Assembly: GCA_020429045.1 (NCBI GenBank)
Contig: JAGQLS010000003.1
Span: 1 to 64,000 of the forward strand
From: Candidatus Woesebacteria bacterium
Lineage (GTDB): Bacteria; Patescibacteriota; Microgenomatia; UBA1406; GWC2-37-13
Direction of reading: 5' to 3'
DNA length: 64,000 nucleotides
Of this stretch, positions 53,735 through 62,124 are shown one piece after another. The translations under genes and the position numbers were made by a program. The notes beneath the pieces are model-generated. The model worked only from the letters and a program-made list of their open reading frames with translations. It ran no database searches and had not been told where the DNA came from. Positions within the stretch are counted from its first letter, which is position 1; each line of letters starts with the position of its first letter.

Positions 53735-55243
53735 TTATTTTTTTATTGCCCATTCTTCATACACGATACCGCGGACAGAATAGGCTGCGATTTGTTGATA
53801 ACGAGACGATATAATAGATCGATAACTAAACCCATGTATATCTGTTGCGTAGGGGATAATAATAAGTTCTGCTTCATCTGCTTGATCAATTTGTTCAAGA
53901 TTTTTGACTGGAAACGATGGATTATAATATATGATTGGATCGGTTTTCGAGGGAAGGATGTACACAGAAAGATGTTTTTGTTGTAATTGAAAGCTTAGTG
54001 TGTTCCAGTCCTCACGATGAAATTGGGGGAAGAAAAGATACAACGCCGACCACGCAGCAAAAATAGTAATGATGAACAACATGACGAAACGGGTAATCTT
54101 TTTTGAACGATTGCTCAGGTATTTTAAGCCTGATCCTTCCATTTCCAATACATTACCCAACTCTTCGACGCCTAATGCTAAAAGAATACTTATTGGCAAT
54201 ATCACATACTGAAATCGAAAATATTGTAGCATAGGTGTTACAAACGAAGCGACAAATCCTAACACGAGAGGGACAATAAAAAACAGAGCAAACTTTTTTT
54301 CTCTCCACGCGCCAAGGACGACAAAACCAAAAACAACCATGCTCCACGCGCCGCCAAATACAAAGTACAGCCATTTTGGCTCAAAACTTACCCTTCCCGT
54401 TGCAAACTTGAGCGGAAAAAGTACGATATTTTTTACATCAATCGTGCCTAACACGCTGCGCCAATTCTGTACCGTCTGTAGCGCAAGGTGAGAATTTGCA
54501 AGCTGTCGCACCAAAAGAGGGGAAAGGAGGGTAAGTCCGAGGATGGTGCCAATCGATAACAAAAGGGATGATGTCTGCTTCTTGTGCAAAAGTAAAAATA
54601 TCAGTGCTGCAATGATAAAAAACAGCGAGCCGTAGTACGTGATGATCGCAAGAAACGAAAAAAAATTGAACGCGAACATAAGGTCGAATGTTGGCTTTTT
54701 GACAGTGAGCTTGACGGCACAATACATAACAACCGACAAAAACATAGTCGCAAACATGTACATGCGCGCCTCCTGAGAATAATAAACGACGAGCGGGTTG
54801 CATAAAAATAGCACAGCTGCAAATAACGATGCTTGGGATTGGGTGAAGATGTTTTTTTTCAAAGGCCTGCGCGTGGAATCGGAGGGCGAGCGGCCAAATA
54901 ATAATAAAGGAAAGGTGTGAAAAAATGATATATCGAGCCCAACTTTTTTCTGTTTGTATATGAGTTCTGCGGTTTTATACACCATACCCCCTGCAACAAG
55001 CGCAGCAAGCACCGAAGGTATGCGCAGCGCAATTTCAGAATAACCAAACAATGTTGTCCAGCATTTGATAAAAAGATAATAGAACGGTGGGTGGAAATCG
55101 CCTGGTGCAAATTGAGTTATAATCTGTAGACTCGAAAAACGCTGGACGACTCGTGCGGTTATGGCTTCATCAAGCCACAACGACTGGTTAAGATGTATGA
55201 GTCTGACAAGAAAAGAAAGGATAAAAACTACAGTAACCTGCAT
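53735..55243 (-). CDS. GT39-like membrane glycosyltransferase
   Basis: A 502-residue protein with about 10 membrane helices. The first loop carries NQSLWLDEAITARVV, the PMT/ArnT-type acidic motif, and SQEARMYMFATM is a second conserved loop. It probably uses a polyprenyl-phosphate sugar outside the membrane. Residues near 117-127 (GRSPSDSTRRP) come from a short GC-rich insert unlike the surrounding sequence. A TATAAT 6 bases upstream supports the ATG at 55243 over a TTG nine codons earlier. Confidence 0.75.
   Translation of the reverse strand: MQVTVVFILSFLVRLIHLNQSLWLDEAITARVVQRFSSLQIITQFAPGDFHPPFYYLFIKCWTTLFGYSEIALRIPSVLAALVAGGMVYKTAELIYKQKKVGLDISFFHTFPLLLFGRSPSDSTRRPLKKNIFTQSQASLFAAVLFLCNPLVVYYSQEARMYMFATMFLSVVMYCAVKLTVKKPTFDLMFAFNFFSFLAIITYYGSLFFIIAALIFLLLHKKQTSSLLLSIGTILGLTLLSPLLVRQLANSHLALQTVQNWRSVLGTIDVKNIVLFPLKFATGRVSFEPKWLYFVFGGAWSMVVFGFVVLGAWREKKFALFFIVPLVLGFVASFVTPMLQYFRFQYVILPISILLALGVEELGNVLEMEGSGLKYLSNRSKKITRFVMLFIITIFAAWSALYLFFPQFHREDWNTLSFQLQQKHLSVYILPSKTDPIIYYNPSFPVKNLEQIDQADEAELIIIPYATDIHGFSYRSIISSRYQQIAAYSVRGIVYEEWAIKK
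54864..54895. repeat. GC-rich palindromic insert inside the GT39-like gene
   Basis: A GC-rich segment bounded by GGCC at both ends lies inside a much lower-GC coding region. It adds about 11 residues (RSPSDSTRRP) in frame at a loop between membrane helices. It may be a small mobile palindrome. Confidence 0.3.
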
Positions 55244-55249
55244 GTAGTC

Positions 55250-55277
55250 ATTATATATAGTGTAATGCAAGCTGCAA
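55250..55277 (-). promoter_or_regulatory. Promoter of the GT39-like gene (TTGCAG, 16 bases, TATAAT)
   Basis: On the minus strand TTGCAG (55277-55272) precedes TATAAT (55255-55250) by 16 bases, and the ATG at 55243 follows after 6 bases. The transcript would be leaderless. The promoter overlaps the last codons of the HD-domain gene. Confidence 0.55.
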
Positions 55278-56699
55278 AATCTGATTTTCCTCTTCGGTTC
55301 TTTCAGCTTTCGGTTTTTGCATTACTCTCACCATCTCTTGGGTTAAATTCTGCATACTACGCGGATACGTCAATAAAAACATATGTCTAAGTAAACGAGA
55401 ATTGTATAAATGCCTATTTGAACCTTTACCATCTTCTATAATTTCCAAACCTAAAGCATCATACCAGCTACAGAATTCTTCAATAAGTGCTAACCGTTGT
55501 AGCATTTTTTCTTTCGAAAGTGGTTTCGTTCCTCTTTTTGTACCATGACTGGTATAGATAGAAGTAAAATGTGCAGAAGTTATTTCCTGCTTATAAAAAT
55601 CAATCCACTTTCTTACCTCTTGTTCTATCGCGTAAGCGTCGCTTGTGCCACGAACAAATACGCGATGATTGATCACTATAGCAATCAATCGTTCGTAACG
55701 TTGAAATAATAAAGGATATAATTCTTCAGCTCTATCTGATGCTTCGTCAGAATTATGTAAGACATCCGCTACTTTTACTAACATTGCTTCAGGACGCATT
55801 ATCTTCATTTTTTCCACCATATAATCGGTTTGCTGCATACGATTTTCAAATTCACTCAACTGTGGATTATTCGGATTCTTCGTCAAATCTTCAACGTTTT
55901 CCTGTACCGGAATAAATGGTAGTGTTTTTTGAATAATAAACTCGATAAAATCAGAGATAATGCGTTGCTCTTCTGCATTAAACATATAGTCGGGATAGGC
56001 TGTCTTAATATTTTCTCCGCCATCTTCTCGGGTGTCATGCAATAATGCGCTTGCGGCGATTTCATTTACATTTATTGCAAAGCCATATTCTGCAACAGCG
56101 TTTATCAAAGGAATTAAATGAGGTGAATGAATGATCATATTTTTACCAAAGCGATTTGCTCGCTGTGTTTCAGCATAAAATCTAATAACGTCATCAAGTC
56201 GCTGTCCAAGATCAATAGCGGTATTAGTGACAGGGCCTATATGTTCAAGTAAAGTGGGGTTGCCACTTATTCTTCTTACATCGTTTCTGTGAAATGCAAC
56301 ACTAAGATCTAAAGCTGCCGTCAAGTAATGTTCCATCGGTGCTTGCATAGCTTGAATATGAGGATTTTGAGCTATCATTTTTTGTTTTAATTCTTCACGA
56401 AGTTTTTGATCTGCCGTCAGGAAATCGGACACCATCTGTATCAGGCTTTGAACATTCGGATCATCCTCATAATGAAAAGATTTTAAAAAAGAAACAGCAA
56501 CTTCTTTAACGTGTTGAGTAAACGGGTCTGATTGCATTTCTCTCGTCTGGGCGCCATCATAGATACGATAAACGGGAGTTTTTTTAAAAGCATAATCATA
56601 CTGATCTAAAGTTCTGTTTCTTATAGTTATTTCGTTAGGTCTAAGTGAACTCAAAGACACTAATAGCCTTGATGGAAGAAGAAGAGTAGGTATAGCCAT
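55251..56699 (-). CDS. HD-domain phosphohydrolase, SpoT/RelA-type
   Basis: A 482-residue protein. The central part has ALLHDTREDGG near residue 220, the HDxxED form of SpoT/RelA HD hydrolases, and LVKVADVLHNS near residue 305, the matching distal Asp motif. In SpoT this domain removes pyrophosphate from (p)ppGpp. No synthetase or TGS/ACT domain is seen, so it would be a hydrolase only. The N-terminal 150 residues are helical and unassigned. A leaderless start is indicated by TATAAT 7 bases upstream. Another nucleotide may be the real substrate. Confidence 0.72.
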   Translation of the reverse strand: MAIPTLLLPSRLLVSLSSLRPNEITIRNRTLDQYDYAFKKTPVYRIYDGAQTREMQSDPFTQHVKEVAVSFLKSFHYEDDPNVQSLIQMVSDFLTADQKLREELKQKMIAQNPHIQAMQAPMEHYLTAALDLSVAFHRNDVRRISGNPTLLEHIGPVTNTAIDLGQRLDDVIRFYAETQRANRFGKNMIIHSPHLIPLINAVAEYGFAINVNEIAASALLHDTREDGGENIKTAYPDYMFNAEEQRIISDFIEFIIQKTLPFIPVQENVEDLTKNPNNPQLSEFENRMQQTDYMVEKMKIMRPEAMLVKVADVLHNSDEASDRAEELYPLLFQRYERLIAIVINHRVFVRGTSDAYAIEQEVRKWIDFYKQEITSAHFTSIYTSHGTKRGTKPLSKEKMLQRLALIEEFCSWYDALGLEIIEDGKGSNRHLYNSRLLRHMFLLTYPRSMQNLTQEMVRVMQKPKAERTEEENQILQLALHYI

Positions 56700-56706
56700 A
56701 CCTCAT

Positions 56707-56712
56707 ATTATA
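56707..56712 (-). promoter_or_regulatory. -10 box giving a leaderless start for the HD hydrolase
   Basis: Two overlapping TATAAT boxes (56717-56712 and 56712-56707, minus strand) precede the ATG at 56699, the nearer one by 7 bases. No ribosome site at a useful distance is present. Confidence 0.5.
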
Positions 56713-56778
56713 TTATAGGCTTTCAAAAAAACCAGCAGCAGTGTCAGGAAACAACATTCACCCAGAATATTGCTAATT

Positions 56779-57438
56779 TTATGAATCTTTCCGAAAAATC
56801 CTGACCGTATAATCAACATTTTCGTGCATATGGTGAACCGGATACGTTTGAAGAAGCGTAAAACCTTTCTTTTCACACATATTCTTGAGTTCTTCTTTTT
56901 TATAGTAGCGCGAAAATGTTTTGTAGTGCACCCCGCCTTCGAGGATGCGCTCTTCTACACCTTCTGAGCCGTCTCCGCCGTTGTGGTCGACAAGTACCGC
57001 ATAGCAGAGAATGCCGCCTTTCTTGAGTACGCGCGCAAGTTCGTCTATTGCTTTTCCAACTTTCTTTATGGAAATATGCGAAAGGATTTTCGAACACCAT
57101 ACGCCGTCAAAGGATTCATCTGAGAAGTCAAGAGACATTACGTCCATTTTTTTAAATGTCGCTTCTTTGATAAGTTCGTGTGCTTTTGCGATCATAGCTC
57201 CTGAGAAGTCTATACCCGTCACGTTCAGTCGATGCTCGAGCAGTTTTTTTGTATCGCCGCCGATGCCACACCCCGCATCAAGTACTTTGCTTCCGTCCGG
57301 CAGAAGCGCTGCAAACTCTGCAATATACGGATAAAATGTCTGATCGTACAAATCGTCGAGTTGAAATTGTGCAACCAAATCGTCAAACAGCTGCTCTAAG
57401 GGGCCTTCGATTTCATGCGCGTTGTTTTTGGTGTTCAT
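56779..57438 (-). CDS. Class I SAM-dependent methyltransferase
   Basis: A 219-residue Rossmann methyltransferase with KVLDAGCGIGGDTKKLLE near residue 55, VTGIDFSGAMI and WCSKILSHI, typical of Methyltransf_11/25. An upstream gap of about 200 bases (57439-57645) is shared with the divergent membrane protein and holds only promoter-like AT-rich sequence. The substrate is unknown. Confidence 0.82.
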   Translation of the reverse strand: MNTKNNAHEIEGPLEQLFDDLVAQFQLDDLYDQTFYPYIAEFAALLPDGSKVLDAGCGIGGDTKKLLEHRLNVTGIDFSGAMIAKAHELIKEATFKKMDVMSLDFSDESFDGVWCSKILSHISIKKVGKAIDELARVLKKGGILCYAVLVDHNGGDGSEGVEERILEGGVHYKTFSRYYKKEELKNMCEKKGFTLLQTYPVHHMHENVDYTVRIFRKDS

Positions 57439-57620
57439 AAGTAAAAAGGTTAGAAAATGATAATACTAATTTGTATTCGTTGTATTATACAGAATATAAA
57501 TAAGTGAATGAATATGTAACAGGTATGCATTTTGATATCGTTTTTCGTCTGCTACAATACTCGAACATTGCCATACAAACCTTCTCGTATCGCTTCATGT
57601 GTGCGATTGGGTCATTACAA

Positions 57621-57626
57621 TATAAT
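57621..57626 (+). promoter_or_regulatory. -10 box (TATAAT) for the membrane protein at 57646
   Basis: TATAAT lies 19 bases before the ATG at 57646, leaving a leader of about 12 bases. No -35 box is seen at proper spacing. Confidence 0.35.
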
Positions 57627-57645
57627 GTAACGTTCAAAAACCCAT

Positions 57646-58899
57646 ATGCAATCAATATATATCACAAACGGTGTGATCGGTGGTATCGTCATCGCTTGTT
57701 TGTCTGGCTTCTTCTTTTTATCAAAAATCAACAAATCCGAACTGTGGCGCGTGATTGTCACGCCTCTTGCCTCCATAATTGGCAGCGGATTCCTGGTGGT
57801 CGCACCACTTATGTACGCGGATTTTGGGATATGGTCGATCCCTCTTGTGCTTGTGCTGAATATATTTGCCTTAGGGGTTGGGTGGGCGATACGGGTAAAC
57901 ATCAAATGGTTCGACCCCTACAAAGCTGCATTCCAAGAAAGCAAAAAATGGGTCGTGGTACTAGAAAAACTGTCAAATTTTGCACTGGGCGCATCGTATA
58001 TGGTCGCGATTGCATTTTATGTTTCACTCCTTTCTTCGTTTGTGTTTGAACTCTTTAAAATCCACGGCGATACGATACTCTTTGGTTTCGTGCACGGAAA
58101 ACAGTTGATAAACACGCTCAGTACCGTCATTTTGTCGTTTATCGCTCTTTTTGGACTATTCAAAGGCCTCCATGGCCTTGAAAATCTTGAGAAAATAGCG
58201 GTAAATCTCAAACTCGCTGTCATCGGTGCGCTTCTTGCCACGTTGGGGATATATGCGATAGCTTCATTTATGGGCATGACTGATACATCGTACGTATACA
58301 CATTTGTTCAGCTTAACGGTCATAAGTTGCAGATTCTGGGAGGGCTTTTGCTTATCACTCAAGGTTTTGAAACGGTTAAATTTTTAGGCGACGAGTATGC
58401 GGTTGAAACAAGAAACAAAGCAATGCTCTTTGCACAAGTCATAGCACTTGTAATTTATGTTATTTTCGTGCCGCTTGCTGGCCCGCTCACCGCAACGCTC
58501 ACCGAACTTCACGAAACTGCCATCATCCAGATTATTTCTCAAACCGCGTTTGGCATGGGCGTGGTGTTATCTCTAGCTGCCATTTTCAGCCAGTTTGGTG
58601 CCGCGGTTGCAGACACTATCGGCGCCTCAGGCCTTGTCGAGGAAGAGTCGGGGAGAAGGCTGACCGAACGCCAGGCATATTTACCTGTTGGCGGGAGCGC
58701 TATTCTACTCATTTGGTTGTTGCCGATTTTTAAAATTATTGTCATTGCTTCGCGACTTTTTGCCCTCTATTATCTTTTTCAAACAATTATTGCCATAGCA
58801 ATAAGTATCGATCAAAAAAACTACGTTCGAACGGCGCTGTTTAGCGGAATTGCATTTGTACTTCTTTTTATTGTGTTATTTGCAATTTCTTCACATTAA
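57646..58899 (+). CDS. Polytopic membrane protein, APC/LeuT-fold transporter-like
   Basis: A 417-residue protein with about 11 membrane helices. The segment TPLASIIGSGFLVVAPLMYAD near residue 37 resembles the broken first helix of APC-type transporters (GSG motif). Later helices are rich in glycine and alanine. A soluble loop near residue 330 (EEESGRRLTERQAY) is polar. It would carry an amino acid or similar solute, but no substrate motif is visible. It is transcribed alone. Confidence 0.55.
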   Translation: MQSIYITNGVIGGIVIACLSGFFFLSKINKSELWRVIVTPLASIIGSGFLVVAPLMYADFGIWSIPLVLVLNIFALGVGWAIRVNIKWFDPYKAAFQESKKWVVVLEKLSNFALGASYMVAIAFYVSLLSSFVFELFKIHGDTILFGFVHGKQLINTLSTVILSFIALFGLFKGLHGLENLEKIAVNLKLAVIGALLATLGIYAIASFMGMTDTSYVYTFVQLNGHKLQILGGLLLITQGFETVKFLGDEYAVETRNKAMLFAQVIALVIYVIFVPLAGPLTATLTELHETAIIQIISQTAFGMGVVLSLAAIFSQFGAAVADTIGASGLVEEESGRRLTERQAYLPVGGSAILLIWLLPIFKIIVIASRLFALYYLFQTIIAIAISIDQKNYVRTALFSGIAFVLLFIVLFAISSH

Positions 58900-58959
58900 A
58901 TATCTGCAATATGGTATAGCCGATACTTCATCTTATCATCGTGCGCATTTTGGATGATG

Positions 58960-58965
58960 TAAAAT
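58960..58965 (+). promoter_or_regulatory. -10 box (TAAAAT) giving a leaderless start
   Basis: TAAAAT ends 6 bases before the ATG at 58972, with the same short spacing seen at other starts in this window. Confidence 0.4.
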
Positions 58966-58971
58966 AACGAT

Positions 58972-59688
58972 ATGAACATAACAAACGAAATTGTTGAACT
59001 ACTCAAAATCATCAGTTTAGTAAATAACCAACAAATCCAAAACTGTTTACACGTTGACAATTCGGCTAAACTTTTTTCAGGGAGTAATCTGCTTACAAAG
59101 ATCGACAACAAACAAATAAGCGTATGCGGACACAATGTGTTAGATAAGGTGTTAGCAAAAAAAGATCGCTTACAAAGAGGTGTTAAGGATAAAGGATTTT
59201 CGGATTTTCTCAACGATATTGCAAGTTCTGTCTTGAGGTTGAATCATGTCGGTATAAGCTATACCGTAGAACATATAATGTCTGAAGTTGCGTGGTATAA
59301 AAAAGTGACAAAAAATAGCGGTTTCGATCTTTTTGACGAACCTTCAGGAGATCCATCTGCGAAATGGTTGTTTGTAGGTAGCACTGATAACTGGGAAACG
59401 CCTCTATTTGAAATAGTACTGACAAAAATGAGTGTTGTCGAGAATATGTGGCGACCACATTTTCACATAGATATTGATACTGATCTTAATCAAAAACAGC
59501 TGGAAGATAAACTGGAGACTTATCTGGGAAAGGATTTTGTTCAATGGAAATTGGATATTCCCGATTATGGTGTGGTTCTTGAAATGGGTATGTTGGGAAG
59601 TATTGATGGAACGAAAATATATTTGGGTGTTGGTACAAATCTAAGAAACACAAGATTTCACCGAGAAAAAATCTTACAAAAGGTTTAG
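58972..59688 (+). CDS. Hypothetical protein, possibly VOC/glyoxalase-like
   Basis: A 238-residue soluble protein. The middle part has LNHVGISYTVE near residue 91, and HFHIDIDTD and VVLEMGMLG follow near residues 163 and 202. A His near the start and a late Glu are reminiscent of the vicinal-oxygen-chelate metal site. I am not sure of the family. It is a single gene between a transporter-like gene and a small frame with homology to another one at 61906. Confidence 0.5.
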   Translation: MNITNEIVELLKIISLVNNQQIQNCLHVDNSAKLFSGSNLLTKIDNKQISVCGHNVLDKVLAKKDRLQRGVKDKGFSDFLNDIASSVLRLNHVGISYTVEHIMSEVAWYKKVTKNSGFDLFDEPSGDPSAKWLFVGSTDNWETPLFEIVLTKMSVVENMWRPHFHIDIDTDLNQKQLEDKLETYLGKDFVQWKLDIPDYGVVLEMGMLGSIDGTKIYLGVGTNLRNTRFHREKILQKV

Positions 59689-59738
59689 AGTTTTAATATT
59701 TTAAGGTTGAGTTTGAAAATTTCTCTATTTATTACCGT

Positions 59739-59882
59739 ATGGAGCTGGGGACGGTACTCAGCTCGAACCTATTTAGCCTGAAGAACTATATCAAACCAGA
59801 TCTCGTTTCGCAGCTTAATGTTCTTAAAGAGCATTTGAACATAGATTCTTTTGCTACTTTTTCAGCGCTTCACGACGCCTAA
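59739..59882 (+). CDS. Small reading frame (47 residues), related to the frame at 61906
   Basis: ATG to TAA encodes 47 residues beginning MELGTVLSSNLFSLKNYIK. The first 19 codons align without gaps to a frame at 61906-61962, with 44 of 57 bases identical. It overlaps the 3' end of the minus-strand gene at 59854. It may be a real small protein or a remnant of a duplicated gene. No family is recognised. Confidence 0.4.
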   Translation: MELGTVLSSNLFSLKNYIKPDLVSQLNVLKEHLNIDSFATFSALHDA

Positions 59883-60318
59883 GAATATCTTCAATGACAC
59901 CAACACCATAAACAGACTCGTATTCTTGTAACTCATCACTGTCATTTGGTAAATAATCGGGGACAATAAGCACATTACCGTAGGAGAATCCCTCTTTCTT
60001 CGATGCTGCAATTCCCATTAGTGCCAGCCAACGCTGTTTGTCCACAGGGCTAGTAGGAGCTTTAATATTTCCTGCTTCAATTTGTTGATCATACCAAGTG
60101 TTTAATTGCTCATCTTTACCAAAAAGATCGCCTGAATCTTCTATGCTTTCTAGTCTCTGAACAATAAATTGTGAAATTTCTGGAGCGTCAACTGCTTGCA
60201 TTAACAACTGACCATTACTAGTTTTTGGATCAATTTGAGCGAAATATTTGTCCGCCTCTCCCATTATCACCGCTCGTTCTTCAGCCTCTTGTTGTGCTCT
60301 GTCTTTAAACTCCATCAT
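59854..60318 (-). CDS. Hypothetical protein
   Basis: About 154 residues from the ATG at 60318, mostly helical and acidic in the first half (MMEFKDRAQQEAEERAV) with a mixed C-terminal half ending ILRRREALKK. No membrane helix, signal peptide or catalytic motif is visible. TACAAT on the minus strand lies 7 bases before this ATG, favouring it over a longer frame from 60366. It is divergent from the arginase-like gene. I do not recognise it. Confidence 0.55.
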   Translation of the reverse strand: MMEFKDRAQQEAEERAVIMGEADKYFAQIDPKTSNGQLLMQAVDAPEISQFIVQRLESIEDSGDLFGKDEQLNTWYDQQIEAGNIKAPTSPVDKQRWLALMGIAASKKEGFSYGNVLIVPDYLPNDSDELQEYESVYGVGVIEDILRRREALKK

Positions 60319-60325
60319 ATCTGTA

Positions 60326-60348
60326 ATTGTATCAATTAATGGTACAAT
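60326..60348. promoter_or_regulatory. Divergent -10 boxes between hypothetical and arginase-like genes
   Basis: On the minus strand TACAAT (60331-60326) ends 7 bases before the ATG at 60318. On the plus strand TACAAT (60343-60348) ends 10 bases before the ATG at 60359. Both transcripts would be leaderless or nearly so. The two starts are only 40 bases apart. Confidence 0.45.
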
Positions 60349-60358
60349 TGACCAGATT

Positions 60359-61180
60359 ATGAACACTCTTTATCTCTATTTTCCACAGTGGCAAGGATCA
60401 GGAAAAACAAATGACATTTACCTTGGCGCCTCCAATATTAAAAAAGAACTTTCTGACCAATTCAGCTTTATAGAATTGAGTCAACCAGAAAATGAAGAAT
60501 TGAAAACAACATCCGGTGTCATTGGTTATCAATCAGTACTTCGAAATTTAGAGAAAGCAAATAAAACTATAAAAAACGCTAATCCTGACTCAATATTTAC
60601 TCTGGGTGGAGACTGCAGTGTAGAAATAGCACCAGTCACTTATTTAAACGATCATTACAACTCTGATTTATTGGTTTTGTGGTTTGATGCTCATGGTGAT
60701 CTAAATACTCCAGAATCATCACCAAGCAAAACGTTTCATGGCATGCCTCTGCGTATGATCCTGGGTGAAGGCGAACCGACCTTGATGGAAAATTGTTTTT
60801 CGAAACTAGAACCGAATCAGGTTGTGTTAGTCGGTACCAGAGATCTTGATCTTCCAGAACAAAACTATGTCAACAACAGTGAAATTGAAATGGTTAGTCC
60901 AGGTGTTTTCGACATTGACCACCTATTGTCAATAATAGAAAAAAGTAAGCGAAGAAATATTTATATTCACCTAGATTTAGATGTTATCGATCCGGAAGAA
61001 CTTCCTGATGTAATGTGTCCTACAACAAATGGTTTATCGTTTAGTAAAGTGCAAGACAGCATTAACATGATTAGAGAAAAATTTAATGTTGTCGGAGGTA
61101 GTGTCGTAGAATACACCTCCAAGAAGGAACCTGTTGATAATAAAGTATTAAATGTATTGAAAAGCCTTTTTTTAGAATAA
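60359..61180 (+). CDS. Arginase/agmatinase-fold ureohydrolase
   Basis: About 273 residues. The metal motifs are LGGDCS, VLWFDAHGDLN and IHLDLDVIDPEE. The first is GGDHS in arginase; here Cys replaces the metal-binding His, a variant seen in some relatives. The family hydrolyses guanidino groups of arginine, agmatine, formiminoglutamate or similar compounds. It is divergent from a hypothetical gene and followed by the B3/4 protein after four bases. The substrate is unknown. Confidence 0.82.
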   Translation: MNTLYLYFPQWQGSGKTNDIYLGASNIKKELSDQFSFIELSQPENEELKTTSGVIGYQSVLRNLEKANKTIKNANPDSIFTLGGDCSVEIAPVTYLNDHYNSDLLVLWFDAHGDLNTPESSPSKTFHGMPLRMILGEGEPTLMENCFSKLEPNQVVLVGTRDLDLPEQNYVNNSEIEMVSPGVFDIDHLLSIIEKSKRRNIYIHLDLDVIDPEELPDVMCPTTNGLSFSKVQDSINMIREKFNVVGGSVVEYTSKKEPVDNKVLNVLKSLFLE

Positions 61181-61184
61181 AATT

Positions 61185-61841
61185 ATGGATTTAAAATTTA
61201 AACACCAATCATTGGATATCAAAAACGGCCATTATGCTGTTTTTACAAATTTACATATTCATAAACTCAATCCAGAACTAGAGAAAATAAAAGCTGAATC
61301 ATTGCAAAAAGCAATTTCTTATAGTGATGAAGAAATTGAGTTGTCCCAAGTTAATCAAGGTTATCGAGAAATCCTTGAAGAATTTAACTATCCCAAATTA
61401 GTTCCTGCAGGTGAGAATTTTGTTCAAATGCTACGAAAAAGAAATAAATTTCCAACAATTAATACCGCGGTCGATGCATATAATTGCATTGTTGTTGATA
61501 GTTTTTTGGCGATTGGTGCTCATGATTTGTCTAAAATTAAGGGAGATGTTACTTTTGACTTCGCTCACGAAGGAGAATCTATTCCTGCCGTAAATATGAA
61601 TGATGCCTTTCAGGTTAGAAATGGTGATTACGTGTACAGAGACAAAGAAAAAATTCTTGCATGGCTGGATGTGAGAGATACGGATTTAGCAAAAATCGAG
61701 AAAAGTACGAAGAATATGATCTTGATCGTTGAAGGTAATAGAAAAACTTCTCCTGAATACATCAACAACGCTCTACAAGATGCTTGCACTCTGGTTCAAA
61801 GATTTTGTGGAGGGTCTTTTAATATCTTCAGGCTGGGATAA
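61185..61841 (+). CDS. B3/B4 tRNA-binding-domain protein (PheRS-beta-like editing domain)
   Basis: A 218-residue free-standing B3/4 domain. The region KRNKFPTINTAVDAYNCIVV near residue 86 and the later SFLAIGAHDLSKIKGDV segment are typical. In PheRS beta this domain binds and edits mischarged tRNA; isolated copies are thought to act as trans-editing or unknown factors. It lies four bases after the arginase-like gene, and the pair is probably co-transcribed. Function is inference from the domain. Confidence 0.8.
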   Translation: MDLKFKHQSLDIKNGHYAVFTNLHIHKLNPELEKIKAESLQKAISYSDEEIELSQVNQGYREILEEFNYPKLVPAGENFVQMLRKRNKFPTINTAVDAYNCIVVDSFLAIGAHDLSKIKGDVTFDFAHEGESIPAVNMNDAFQVRNGDYVYRDKEKILAWLDVRDTDLAKIEKSTKNMILIVEGNRKTSPEYINNALQDACTLVQRFCGGSFNIFRLG

Positions 61842-61887
61842 TTCAACTTGGGCTTTGACATATTTTGTATCAGTTAATGTAAATTAG

Positions 61888-62124
61888 TGTTTATTTCTGT
61901 CACATCTGGAGCGGGTAACGATAAGGTGCTCGAACCTGTTTAGCCTGGATGACTATATCAAAGAGTATCTTGAAAGCCATCCTGAGTTATCAATTGATAC
62001 TCAGCTAAAAATAATTTTACGAGAGCTACTCTCCCACGACATTATTGTACAACTTCAGAAGTTTATGAGCCACATGGGAATAGTTAGTTTTAAGATGCCA
62101 TTAATCATGAAGAGACCTGCTTAA
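61888..62124 (+). pseudogene. Frame without start codon, related to the small frame at 59739
   Basis: After a stop at 61885-61887 the frame runs 78 codons to TAA at 62122-62124 with no ATG, GTG or TTG before the similar block (61906-61962: CSNLFSLDDYIK). Downstream it reads as an amphipathic, leucine-rich stretch (QLKIILRELLSHDIIVQLQK). It may be a decayed gene or one with an unusual start. It overlaps the end of the minus-strand kinase gene by four bases. Confidence 0.35.

Noticed and set aside
59739-61962. On the minus strand the two similar blocks end like tRNA or tmRNA 3' halves (GGTTCGAGC ... GCTCCA).
   Set aside because: The T-stem cannot pair in either copy and no acceptor 5' partner or D-arm is found. 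The blocks align codon by codon in the plus frame, so related coding remnants explain them better.
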